DNA from: an uncultured Eisenbergiella sp.
Lineage (GTDB): Bacteria; Bacillota; Clostridia; Lachnospirales; Lachnospiraceae
Length of the DNA stretch: 62,414 bases
NCBI GenBank assembly: GCA_947627215.1
Contig: CANQVD010000020.1
Span: 1 to 62,414 of the forward strand
Direction of reading: 5' to 3'
Positions 50,972-59,259 of this stretch are shown here, piece by piece. Each line of letters opens with the position of its first letter. Within the stretch, counting starts at the first letter, position 1. The position numbers were made by a program, and so were the translations under genes. The notes beneath the pieces were generated by a model, which did not search any database, was not told the DNA's origin, and saw only the letters and a program-made list of their open reading frames with translations.

Positions 50972-51078
50972 CAAGCTCAAAAACCTTCGGTTTTTGAGCT
51001 TGCGGGCATTTGCTTCCACCTGACATGGTAACGAACGAATCTTTGATTCGTGAGTAAATAGCCGCCTTGCGGCTATTT
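50972..51078 (-). other. Three consecutive perfect hairpins upstream of the YfbR-like gene
   Basis: CAAGCTCAAAAAC-cttcg-GTTTTTGAGCTTG (50972-51002), ACGAATC-ttt-GATTCGT (51035-51051), and AAATAGCCGC-ctt-GCGGCTATTT (51056-51078). No T-run follows in a usable place. The 256-bp gap from 50936 to 51191 holds nothing else I can name. Confidence 0.65.
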
Positions 51079-51191
51079 TACCACATCCCGCACCATTCAA
51101 CAACCGGAAATCACGGCCCGACCTCATTCTCCGCGAAGAAAGCTCCTTTTCACAGGAACGGGCAACGTCCGTCCTCCGGCCGCGTCGGCTC

Positions 51192-51563
51192 CTATGAAAA
51201 ATGCCGGAACCCTGCGAATCCCGCAGCCCACACGCCGACCCGGAACAGGAGAAATCCCAGACAGACGGCCGCCGGAAGGAAGAGCGCCCACGCCAGCCGG
51301 GACCGCCTGCTGCCCTTCTTTTCGATCTGCCGCCAGGCCAGAAAACTGACGGCGAGCAAAGGGAAAAAGCCCGCGGCCATCCACCCGGAGACCAGCTCCG
51401 CCAGCGTCATGGGAAGCATGGCGTCGGGAAACGGCACATACGCCCCGCCAAACAGAGCCGCCGCCAGCAGAACGGCCAGGGCCGCACAGCCCAGACCGTA
51501 AACCGTCCATATCACAGCTTTCCACGCTTTTTTGCCCATGTCATCCGTGACTCCCAAGCTCAT
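51192..51563 (-). CDS. Small integral membrane protein
   Basis: A 123-residue protein with three membrane helices (AVIWTVYGLGCAALAVLL, GWMAAGFFPLLAVSFLA and LAWALFLPAAVCLGFLLF). No family recognised. ATG 51563 has GGAGG 9 nt upstream and lies inside the end of the DUF4173 gene. ATG 51539, just past that gene's stop, is an alternative giving 115 residues. Last gene of the HTH-DUF4173 operon. Confidence 0.65.
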   Translation of the reverse strand: MSLGVTDDMGKKAWKAVIWTVYGLGCAALAVLLAAALFGGAYVPFPDAMLPMTLAELVSGWMAAGFFPLLAVSFLAWRQIEKKGSRRSRLAWALFLPAAVCLGFLLFRVGVWAAGFAGFRHFS

Positions 51564-53205
51564 AGCCGGACGCCTCCATGCTTCTGCGCGCCCGCCAGCG
51601 CGAAAAATTGAAGCTGCGCACGCCCATTTTTTCCGTTTTCCTCTTTACCTTGTCATAATAGATCGTCATGGCGGGCCGCTCGCCCCATTTTTCCATCGCT
51701 TCCTCCGAAAACAGGACCGGCGCCGCATCCGCGGACAGCCCCGCCAGATAATAATAATCCTCGAAGGTGTATCGGGCCGTACCGTCCTCATAGGTTTCCG
51801 CCGGCTGCCCGTCCGCCGTCTGTTCCGCCGTCCGCGCGTGCGCCATATCGTATTTCGCGATCCAGTAGTCCGGCCTCGCGAACGCCAGCCCGATATAAAA
51901 GACCGTCACGACCGCCGTGCAGTACCCGAACAGCGGGAAGCGCTTTTGATAAATAGAAACGATGACGCCCGCAAAGAGCAACGCGAGCACCGCCAGCGCC
52001 CACAGCACCAGTACCCGCAGAAAGGTCAGGTGGTAAAAATAAATGTAAAGGATCATGCGGCACGCGCTGGAGGCGATCATGCAGTACGTCATCAGCGAAA
52101 TGGCCGTCAGAATGCCCTTCAGGATCCGGTTTTCTTTAAAATACGCCAGACACCCCAGCACCAGCACGAGGTTGATCAGGCAGACAAACAGCAGTTGGAA
52201 AAATCCCTGACGCGCGTACTGCGACCAGACCATTCCCTCCGGAAGCCGCCGCAAAAGCAGCGCGTTCACCTGAATGACGCAGAAGACCAGGTACAAAAGC
52301 GCGAACAGCGAGGTGAACGCGACGGCCGCCACCGGCTCCCCTTTCTTTTCCCTCTTTTTCCCGCCGGACGGCTGATATGTGGTCAGCCCCCGCAGGAAGC
52401 TGTAAAAAAGCGTATACACTGCGGCGATCATCAGACAGACGAGGACCGGCGTCACCAGGTCCCAATCCGTGACCGTATCCCGTACCAGCTTACGGAACAC
52501 CGCGTCCGCGCTCACCAGAAGCGCCGCCACCAGACACAGCACCGGCAGGGACGCGGCCAGTCCCACCAGGACGAGCCGCAGGTTCCTGTTTCTGATCAGG
52601 CCGCCCTTTTCCCGGAAATGCTCCCACGCATCCGAAAAAGGCGTATCCAGACAGCTCAGCGTTTCCAGCAGGCTCCGGCAGATCCCTGCCAGATATTCCC
52701 CAAAGCTCCACCCCGCCGTCCGCCAAAAGCAGTGCAGCGCCAGCGTGACCGTCAGCAAAAACAGGCCCGTCTTCGTCAGTCCCCGCAGCTTCCAGTCATC
52801 CGTGAGAAACACGGAGATCCCCAGCAGCAGAATGCTCGCCGCGTAAAATGCGGTCTCTGTTTTTTCCTGCCGCGTATACCCTTCCGCCGCCTGCCCGTCC
52901 CCGCTCCCGGATGGAACCCTGCACTTTTTCATACAGTAGAATAAACAGAACAAGGTTCCTGCGGCGAAAAAAGGGTAGGTGATCCCCGACGCGTTCCGAT
53001 ACAGACAGAACGTGTAAAACAGCGCGTACAGGGCGCTGACCGCTCCGTAGATCCCGAAGGAAACCGGCGGTTTCGAACGCGCCCGGGCCTTCACCCCGCC
53101 TTCCGCACCCCGCTCCGGCGTTGGCTTTTCCGCAGGCACAGGCTCCGATGCCGTCCCCGATACCGGTTCCTGTATTTCAGCTTCTCTATTTCCGAGTTCA
53201 CTCAT
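51541..53205 (-). CDS. DUF4173 multi-pass membrane protein
   Basis: A 554-residue protein with about ten to twelve membrane helices, recognised as DUF4173 by the arrangement around DAVFRKLV, LRGLTTYQPSGG and the LLRRLPEGMVWSQYARQGFFQLL stretch. The first 65 residues are charged and cytoplasmic, and a soluble C-terminal region follows the last helix. No function is known for the family. Its ATG overlaps the HTH regulator stop by 8 nt (ATGAGTGA). Confidence 0.82.
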   Translation of the reverse strand: MSELGNREAEIQEPVSGTASEPVPAEKPTPERGAEGGVKARARSKPPVSFGIYGAVSALYALFYTFCLYRNASGITYPFFAAGTLFCLFYCMKKCRVPSGSGDGQAAEGYTRQEKTETAFYAASILLLGISVFLTDDWKLRGLTKTGLFLLTVTLALHCFWRTAGWSFGEYLAGICRSLLETLSCLDTPFSDAWEHFREKGGLIRNRNLRLVLVGLAASLPVLCLVAALLVSADAVFRKLVRDTVTDWDLVTPVLVCLMIAAVYTLFYSFLRGLTTYQPSGGKKREKKGEPVAAVAFTSLFALLYLVFCVIQVNALLLRRLPEGMVWSQYARQGFFQLLFVCLINLVLVLGCLAYFKENRILKGILTAISLMTYCMIASSACRMILYIYFYHLTFLRVLVLWALAVLALLFAGVIVSIYQKRFPLFGYCTAVVTVFYIGLAFARPDYWIAKYDMAHARTAEQTADGQPAETYEDGTARYTFEDYYYLAGLSADAAPVLFSEEAMEKWGERPAMTIYYDKVKRKTEKMGVRSFNFSRWRARRSMEASGYELGSHG

Positions 53206-53425
53206 CCTTCTGCTCCTTCCCATCCTCCACATACTGCAGGATATCCCCGGGCTGGCAGTCCAGCGCCCTGCAGATCGCGTCCAGCGTGGACAGGCGTATC
53301 GCCTTCGCCCGGTTATTTTTCAGAATGGACAGATTCGCCAGCGTGATATCCACTTCTCCGGCCAACTGGCCCAACCCCTTTTTGCGCTTCGCCATCATGA
53401 CGTCCAGATTGATAATGATCGACAT
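53198..53425 (-). CDS. Small Cro/C1-type HTH regulator (YozG-like)
   Basis: A 75-residue regulator: LDVMMAKRKKGLGQLAGEVDITLANLSILKNNRAKAIRLSTLDAIC is the helix-turn-helix core, and the tail is acidic. Such small regulators commonly accompany DUF2975 membrane proteins in Firmicutes, as here (10 bp after DUF2975). It probably controls its own operon; the promoter lies upstream of DUF2975. Confidence 0.9.
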   Translation of the reverse strand: MSIIINLDVMMAKRKKGLGQLAGEVDITLANLSILKNNRAKAIRLSTLDAICRALDCQPGDILQYVEDGKEQKDE

Positions 53426-53435
53426 GGCAGCCCTC

Positions 53436-53882
53436 CTATATGGTCAGATCGTTTTCCAGCTTGTAGCTGACCGCCATGTCGAACACCCGGGCCAGCACCT
53501 TGGAAAACAGTCCGGCGATCACGAACACCAGGATCACGATGGCCTCCGTGGGCGTCGGATACAGGATCATCCGTCCCGCCGTGAGCGCGGCGATGCAGAA
53601 GCTGTAGCTGCCCATCCGCCGCAGACTGACCACATTTGCCCGGACGAAGCAGTCCTCCGCCAGCACGGAGTCAAACATCCGCCGCAGCTCCCGGACGATC
53701 AGCAGCGCCAGCACGCCGGAAAAGCCGAACAGCACGATCATCGCGGCCGTGTGCTGGGAGAAATAGACATTGTACTGTCCGTAAAACGGGATCGTCACCG
53801 GAAGCGTCGCCGTCACGAGGATCCCTGCGTAAAACATGAAATCCAACAGGCGTTTCGTAAAAACTGTCCATCTATCCTTCAT
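53436..53882 (-). CDS. DUF2975 membrane protein
   Basis: A 148-residue protein with four membrane helices, typical of DUF2975 (SFCIAALTAGRMIL, then a C-terminal FSKVLARVFDMAVSYKLEND). ATG 53882 is preferred over an ATG 6 nt earlier because GGAGG sits 7 nt from the former. First gene of the DUF2975-HTH-DUF4173 operon. Function unknown. Confidence 0.87.
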   Translation of the reverse strand: MKDRWTVFTKRLLDFMFYAGILVTATLPVTIPFYGQYNVYFSQHTAAMIVLFGFSGVLALLIVRELRRMFDSVLAEDCFVRANVVSLRRMGSYSFCIAALTAGRMILYPTPTEAIVILVFVIAGLFSKVLARVFDMAVSYKLENDLTI

Positions 53883-54017
53883 CTTCATTCCTCCAGTGTT
53901 CTCATGAGAATCAAAAGGTGTACACCGCACCGTCCTTCTCATACGGCAGAGGGAACACGCCTTCCGCCATATAAAAAGGTCACGGCGGCGCAGGGCCCTG
54001 CGCTTTGCCGTAACCTT

Positions 54018-54046
54018 AAAATACTACAGGAAGAATTGAATGTCAA
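54018..54046 (-). promoter_or_regulatory. Sigma-A promoter of the DUF2975 operon
   Basis: Perfect TTGACA (54041-54046), 17-bp spacer, TATTTT (54018-54023), leftward, in an AT-rich block. Confidence 0.8.
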
Positions 54047-54142
54047 TATATTTTTATTGATTTTCGATAAATATTTATTGAATTGGATTCTGTCGGGCGG
54101 ACCTGACGCCTTGAGGAAGGATATCGCTCATGCCTGCGGCAG

Positions 54143-57100
54143 TTAAAGCGTTCCGTTCTTCGTATGGTTCTCAAAATACACGTATTCCTTCTGCTTTTCC
54201 TTTTTCTTCTCGTTCCATTGCTTCCGCGCGGCCGTATAAACGCCTGCCGTCAACAGGACCGCAGTGCCGGTGGCCGTCGCGCCCGCGTCGAACCCGTCCT
54301 CCGCCCTCTCCTTCTCATTCGCTCCCTCCGCATTTCCCTGCGGGCCGTTGAGCGTGACCTGCGGGAACGGGATTCCTATATGATTCCGCTTGAAGATCAG
54401 CAGGATCTCCCGGTTCAGTTCACGGCACAGCACGGTCCGGTGCTGCTCCTTGCACAGAGCCGAGATCTGGATCACCACGCCGCTGTCTGCCAGGGCCGAC
54501 ACGCCCCGATAGAACGGCCCGTCCATGATGGTCGGCAGCCTGTGCCGCACTTCGGGCAGCTCTTTTGCCAGAACCGCCTCCACCCGTTCCAGAGACTCTT
54601 CGTATCTGATCCTCACGTTGATGCCCGCAAAAGACGCCTCTTTCGTCATATTGATGATGCCTGAAAGATTCGAATTGTTAAATACCTTGATATTTCCGGA
54701 CCCATCCTGGATCTTGGTGGTCCGCAGCCCGATATCCAGAACATGTCCCCGGAAATCCCCGACGGTCACGATATCGCCCACGCGGAATTCTCCCTCAAAG
54801 ACGATAAACACACCGGCCAGGATATCCTGAATCATGCTCTGCGCACCAAGGCCCAGGATCAGCGAAAGGATTCCCGCGGAGGCCAGGAGACTGGCGGGAT
54901 CCAGCCCGCATAAATACAGGAAATAAAATACCGCGAACAATGCCGTTCCGTAGCTGAGCACCGAAGCGACCAGATGACCCAGCGTTTCCGCCCCGCTGCC
55001 GATATTGCCTGTCAACTGGTTGATCACGATCTCCAGCACATTGGCCACAACAAAGACCATGATCAGCGTGATCGCGCAGTTGGTCATTGCGAAAATATTG
55101 AATCCCTTCGTCCATACGCCCTCATACACATAATTGATGGCGTCAATCTCAAAGATTCCCTTGCGGGACACCATGATGCAGACGAACAGGAAAAACGCGA
55201 ACAAATGGAAGATCACGCTCGCCACCGCCAAAAATTTCTGCCCCGGCGTCTTCTCCTCCCACGGAATATATTCCGCATCCCACCGGGCGGTGGCCGGGCG
55301 AACCCTGCGGATCCTTCCGGAAGGCATGGTCACCGTGATGAGATCCTGCGCGTTGCGGGCCCGCCGCTCCGCTTCATCGGCATTTTCAATATACAGCTTC
55401 TCCTCGCACGTTCCGAAAAGGCAGGCATAAACGCAGAGGAGCAGAAGACCGATGAGCGCCGCGAAAAATGCGGCCAGCGCAATGCGGTCCCTCGTGGCGT
55501 ACACCATATCCAGCGGCACCGCCGTCCCGATATACAGATCGTCCACCAGCTTGAACGTCAGGAAATAGCCCTTTCCGTTCACGGTCTCGATACTGTTGTA
55601 CATCTCTCCCGACGAATTGAACGCGTTCTCGCTGCAGCCCATGTCCAGGGCGGAGCGCCCGATATCCGCGGATTTCGGGGAGTAAATACAGGTATGCGCC
55701 TCATCCGTATCGCAGACCACCGTAAAACCGGTGCCGTGGATCGTCGTATGATCCGCCACGTAGGCCAGAGTAGCGGTCTCCATCACCGTCTGCAGCCGCT
55801 CCGGCGCGATGCTGATCTGCAGAAGTCCCCGATGCTTTTGGATCGGGCTCCCGTCCCAATCCCCGTCCAACTGCTTTTCATAAGAGCTCCCCGGCACATA
55901 GCCGGTGCTCCCATCCTCGTTCCGCACCGTATAATAGTAAAACGCGCTGCCGATATACTGAGAATAATTCCCGTCGTCATCCAGCTCCAGATCCTGCGCG
56001 TAGGAATCCCTGTGCTCCTCCAGGATCTCCCAGAAGGGATAGGACTGGTTCTCCTCCCCGCCGGTCAGGACGTAATACCACTGGTCGTCATTGGAGGCCA
56101 TCGTCCGTCCGTTCTCATCGATGATCTGAAAGCGCTCAACCGCATTGATCTGGGCCAGCTTCTGCAGAAACGGGTGATTATCGGCCGAATAAACCGGATT
56201 TCCGTAGCTGTCCGTACCGCCGACGGTCCGGCCTGAGGCATCCTTCTCTATCGGATGCTTATGTACATTTTCACTTTCCGCATCATAATCAAAAATATAC
56301 TGCGGATTCTCTTCCAGCAGAGATGCCAGCATCTCACATTTGTCCAGGTACAGCGCCTTGTATTCCGCATTCAGCGTTTCGGCGGAGCGGGTATTTCTTG
56401 CCTGCCAGCTTCTGAACTCATCGATGGCGGCATTCGACTCGTAGGCCATCGCGGACAGCGCGTTCACCGACTGAAGATAATAAGTCATGCCGGCCGTGGC
56501 CGCGATCCCCAGGACCGCGATGGGAAACAGCTTCTTCGCCACCGTGATATTGAAGAAAAGCCGGCCTTTCAGCAATGCGGCATAACGGGGCATCCTGCCG
56601 GTACGGATGTTGTCCCGGTTGATGATGGTGGCGTATGTGCTGATCAGGATCACAAAAATGATAAATATGATAGAAACGAAAACGATCAGTACCAGATCGT
56701 TGGCGAAATCAACGTCCATCCTCGTCAGCACGAATACAGCGGCGTCGTTCCACCGCCTGCCGACGGCGCACCATTCCTCTCCGCCGAAGGTAAGCACGCC
56801 TTCATAGCTCTCCCCCAGCGCCTCAACGGGCACGCCGTTCTGAAGCGCGTCCTTTCCGGTCAGATTATCGATCGGATTGTAGAGAAAAGAATAATCCTGC
56901 AGGGAAACGGCGACGGAAACCGTATCCAGGCCGACCATGCTGCGCAGGACCGCTTCCCAAGAGGTCATGGCATCGAGACTCTTTTCCGCCTCCGCCCAGT
57001 TCACGGCAAAGACCAGGATATGCCCGGAACGCATCTGAATCCCGTAAAAACGCCTCGTGCCGTCCGCGTAAAAAATGCTGAATGGCTCCGACGTGCCGTC

Positions 57101-57607
57101 CTCCCGAAGCTGTTCCCGCAGCATCCGGAAACGCTTCCTGGTGAAATCATAATCACAGCCCCAGGCCGCACATGTATTCCCCTCGCTGTCGATGACCGCC
57201 GCCGCTTCCACGCCGGCGTACTCCGCAGCATCCCGGATGAAGCTTTCATTAAAGGCGTCCTTCGCATTCCGGACGGATCCGCCGTTCAAAGCCCCGCCCA
57301 GGAGACTGTCACAGTAGTACCATGTGTTTTTCAGCTTTGCGATATAAAACTGATCGTACTCATCGACCAGCTCGTCATTCTCCAGTCCGCCGGATTCCAG
57401 TCCCTGCAGCACCGTGCCGATCCTGGTGCGATTGACTTTAAAGAGCTGATCCCGCGACAGCGCCAGCCGCGCTGCGGCGATCACGGACACCGCGCAGACG
57501 ATCACCGCCAGGGACAGGACGGCGGCTATGATCATACGCGAAGCCATATAACGGTTCCCGGAGAAATCCTTCTGAAAAGCCTCTGCCTTTTCCCTCGCTT
57601 TTCCCAT
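54143..57607 (-). CDS. Very large MscS-type channel with two extracytoplasmic sensor-like regions
   Basis: A 1154-residue membrane protein. Membrane helices lie at about 24-49, 304-328, 357-377, 708-732, 792-814, 836-861, 878-900 and the pore helix 905-938. Two large extracytoplasmic regions (about 50-300 and 378-705) look like Cache-type ligand sensors (AAAVIDSEGNTCAAWG; ERFQIIDENGRTMASNDDQW). The C-terminal third is an MscS module (GLGAQSMIQDILAGVFIVFE, FRVGDIVTVGDFRG, then the beta and C-terminal domains). MscS of E. coli has 286 residues. Ligand-gated flow is inferred. GGAGG lies 8-9 nt before ATG 57607, 2 bp after the binding-protein stop. Confidence 0.87.
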   Translation of the reverse strand: MGKAREKAEAFQKDFSGNRYMASRMIIAAVLSLAVIVCAVSVIAAARLALSRDQLFKVNRTRIGTVLQGLESGGLENDELVDEYDQFYIAKLKNTWYYCDSLLGGALNGGSVRNAKDAFNESFIRDAAEYAGVEAAAVIDSEGNTCAAWGCDYDFTRKRFRMLREQLREDGTSEPFSIFYADGTRRFYGIQMRSGHILVFAVNWAEAEKSLDAMTSWEAVLRSMVGLDTVSVAVSLQDYSFLYNPIDNLTGKDALQNGVPVEALGESYEGVLTFGGEEWCAVGRRWNDAAVFVLTRMDVDFANDLVLIVFVSIIFIIFVILISTYATIINRDNIRTGRMPRYAALLKGRLFFNITVAKKLFPIAVLGIAATAGMTYYLQSVNALSAMAYESNAAIDEFRSWQARNTRSAETLNAEYKALYLDKCEMLASLLEENPQYIFDYDAESENVHKHPIEKDASGRTVGGTDSYGNPVYSADNHPFLQKLAQINAVERFQIIDENGRTMASNDDQWYYVLTGGEENQSYPFWEILEEHRDSYAQDLELDDDGNYSQYIGSAFYYYTVRNEDGSTGYVPGSSYEKQLDGDWDGSPIQKHRGLLQISIAPERLQTVMETATLAYVADHTTIHGTGFTVVCDTDEAHTCIYSPKSADIGRSALDMGCSENAFNSSGEMYNSIETVNGKGYFLTFKLVDDLYIGTAVPLDMVYATRDRIALAAFFAALIGLLLLCVYACLFGTCEEKLYIENADEAERRARNAQDLITVTMPSGRIRRVRPATARWDAEYIPWEEKTPGQKFLAVASVIFHLFAFFLFVCIMVSRKGIFEIDAINYVYEGVWTKGFNIFAMTNCAITLIMVFVVANVLEIVINQLTGNIGSGAETLGHLVASVLSYGTALFAVFYFLYLCGLDPASLLASAGILSLILGLGAQSMIQDILAGVFIVFEGEFRVGDIVTVGDFRGHVLDIGLRTTKIQDGSGNIKVFNNSNLSGIINMTKEASFAGINVRIRYEESLERVEAVLAKELPEVRHRLPTIMDGPFYRGVSALADSGVVIQISALCKEQHRTVLCRELNREILLIFKRNHIGIPFPQVTLNGPQGNAEGANEKERAEDGFDAGATATGTAVLLTAGVYTAARKQWNEKKKEKQKEYVYFENHTKNGTL

Positions 57608-57609
57608 GA

Positions 57610-58434
57610 TCAATTCCTCCATTTCATCTGCAGACTGTCAATGGTTCCGTCTGCCAGCCGGTTTTTTACCGCCTCGTCGATCCGATCGGCGAGCGGAGAA
57701 TCTTTCCTCGTAAAAACGCCGTATTCCTGTGCGGAAAAGGTCTCCTCCAGGATCGTCCGTCCCATTCCGCGGAAACCGCTTAAGATCGACCAGTCGGCGA
57801 TAAACGCGTCTATCTCTCCATATTCCAGAGCGTCGGAGATTTCCTGATAGGCATCATATTCCGCAAATGTCACTCCTCCGTCAAAGGACGAGGGCTCAAA
57901 GCTGTCTTCATCAAAGGGCGGAATGATCCCCTGTTCTGCCAAATGCTCCGCAAACAGCCTGGCATGGACGGTCCCTTTCATGACGCCTACCCGGCAGTCC
58001 CTGAAACCGGCCATATCCGTGATCAGACTGGAATCCTCCACCATGACGGCCACGCGATCCGTATAATAGACCGGCGAGATATGATACTCTTCCCGCCTCT
58101 CGTCGGTAATCGTGAAGGTGGCGATGACCATATCCACCTTTCCCGTATCCAGCATTTCCTCGCGGTCTGTGCTGGTAACGGTCACAAACTGCGCCCCGCT
58201 GTAGCCCAGATCCTCGCAGATCTGCTGCGCCAGATCGATCTCCATGCCGGAATACCGTCCCGATTCCTCATCATAAAGTCCGAAATTCGCCACATCCGCC
58301 TTCACGCCGACCCTGAGCGTCCCGGTGCGCTGTTCGCCGCAGGACGACAGGCTAAAAGCCAGCAGAACCGTCAGCGCGGACAGCATCCATTTTTTCACAG
58401 GTCTCATATCCTTTGTCCTTCCGCTTTCCTTCAT
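57610..58434 (-). CDS. Lipoprotein solute-binding protein, amino-acid type
   Basis: A 274-residue extracytoplasmic binding protein (SBP_bac_3 family). The lipobox SLSSC puts the lipid-modified cysteine at C32. The mature part shows LRVGVKADVANFGLYDEESGRYSGMEIDLAQQI, DMVIATFTITDERRE and IADWSILSG. Such proteins usually deliver polar amino acids to ABC transporters, but none is present. Instead the MscS-type channel follows 2 bp later. ATG 58434 has AGGAG close upstream; ATG 58407 (265 residues) is the alternative. Confidence 0.87.
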   Translation of the reverse strand: MKESGRTKDMRPVKKWMLSALTVLLAFSLSSCGEQRTGTLRVGVKADVANFGLYDEESGRYSGMEIDLAQQICEDLGYSGAQFVTVTSTDREEMLDTGKVDMVIATFTITDERREEYHISPVYYTDRVAVMVEDSSLITDMAGFRDCRVGVMKGTVHARLFAEHLAEQGIIPPFDEDSFEPSSFDGGVTFAEYDAYQEISDALEYGEIDAFIADWSILSGFRGMGRTILEETFSAQEYGVFTRKDSPLADRIDEAVKNRLADGTIDSLQMKWRN

Positions 58435-58751
58435 CGATCTCCTGTTTCCATTCCGGCCGGGCAGCATTCTCTGTCCGTTCTCCCCTTTGAAATGCTTTCT
58501 TCCAGAGAAAATATGCTGCATCCAAGGGGCCCCGCCGCGCTCCGCCTTGCCTCCGACAAAATTATACAGCCCTTTACAGGGCTCCTTTGTCCGTTTGCAG
58601 AACAGCAGCCTGTTTTGCCATCTTATTGGGTATCGCGTTCGGCGTCAACAAGAGCACCCCTATTATATCTCTTATTCTTTTTCCTGTAAAGAAACAAACA
58701 TCTTCCCGTCAAAGATGCAGCCGGACTCCTGTCCAGCGCCGATAAGGGCGG
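58435..58751. other. Gap between the binding protein and the 58752 peptide gene
   Basis: No gene. It holds the presumed 5' region of the binding-protein operon. On the plus strand a weak TTCGGC, 17 bp, TATTAT element ends at 58663. That element is placed where an antisense RNA against the 58752 peptide could start. Confidence 0.35.
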
Positions 58752-58850
58752 CTATTTTTGCGTTTTATGAGTATCTTTGCCCATGCTATATCCTAAGGCA
58801 AAGCATGTCAGGCCGAAGCTCAACACTGCGATCAGTCCTAAAATATCCAT
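58752..58850 (-). CDS. Tiny hydrophobic peptide with structured leader, possible type I toxin
   Basis: A 32-residue peptide from ATG 58850, or 34 residues from the in-frame ATG 58856. MDILGLIAVLSFG begins a single hydrophobic helix ending ALGYSMG, followed by a charged KDTHKTQK tail. AAAGGAGGG lies 4-10 nt upstream depending on the start. The message has its own promoter and a leader of about 100 nt with a perfect 10-bp hairpin carrying GGAGGG/CCCTCC. Size, topology and leader resemble type I toxins. No family is confirmed. Confidence 0.65.
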   Translation of the reverse strand: MDILGLIAVLSFGLTCFALGYSMGKDTHKTQK

Positions 58851-58897
58851 AAGCATCAGCCCTCCTTTCCCAGATTCCTTTTCAGGTTTCTATGTAT

Positions 58898-58920
58898 TAG
58901 GAGGGTCGCAGACCCTCCTA
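58898..58920 (-). promoter_or_regulatory. Leader hairpin with ribosome-site-like stem
   Basis: Perfect stem TAGGAGGGTC / GACCCTCCTA with a 3-nt loop. Its CCCTCC arm could alternatively pair with the real ribosome site GGAGGG at 58859-58865. Confidence 0.65.
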
Positions 58921-58959
58921 AGAGGGCCAACCGCCTGCCATTCTGGCAGTCCCAGGAAG

Positions 58960-58987
58960 ATATTATCATATATCGTAAAAAACACAA
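58960..58987 (-). promoter_or_regulatory. Promoter of the 58752 peptide gene
   Basis: TTGTGT (58982-58987), 16-bp spacer, TAATAT (58960-58965), leftward. Confidence 0.65.
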
Positions 58988-59038
58988 CTCGCGTATGCTT
59001 TTCTCATTATGCGGCGGAAGAGCCCCGATGCCTGGACA

Positions 59039-59084
59039 AAATAAAAAGGCGCATGGAGTATCGTTCAATGCCCCCTGCGCCTTT
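59039..59084 (-). terminator. Terminator of the tannase unit
   Basis: Leftward stem AAAGGCGCA / TGCGCCTTT with a loop of about 22 nt, followed by TTATTTTG. Confidence 0.75.
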
Positions 59085-59157
59085 CCGCTGCTTTTCTTTT
59101 TTAGCCTTCCGTTCACCGACTGCGTTATCTCTGTATGATCTCCGCTTCCGGCTGCTT

Positions 59158-59259
59158 TCATTTGTCCATTGACAGCATCAATATATAGAAGTTCCCCTTT
59201 TCCGTTACAACTCCTGCATCGGATGTCTCTTTTTTAAGAAGTCTATCGGGAAGTCCCAT
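59158..59259 (-). CDS. 33-aa ORF directly after the tannase gene
   Basis: ATG 59259 abuts the tannase stop (TGA then ATG). AAGGAG inside the tannase end lies 9-10 nt upstream. It encodes MGLPDRLLKKETSDAGVVTE, then KGNFYILMLSMDK. The opening faintly resembles the start of PTS IIA-type proteins, so it may be the remnant of a longer gene. It may equally be chance. Confidence 0.35.
   Translation of the reverse strand: MGLPDRLLKKETSDAGVVTEKGNFYILMLSMDK

Noticed and set aside
54974-57847. Two long frames opposite the MscS-type gene
   Set aside because: Antisense shadows. The leftward frame has coherent membrane helices and MscS motifs.
58856-59161. 101-codon leftward frame across the tannase terminator
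   Set aside because: It crosses a terminator, a promoter and the peptide leader, and has no ribosome site.
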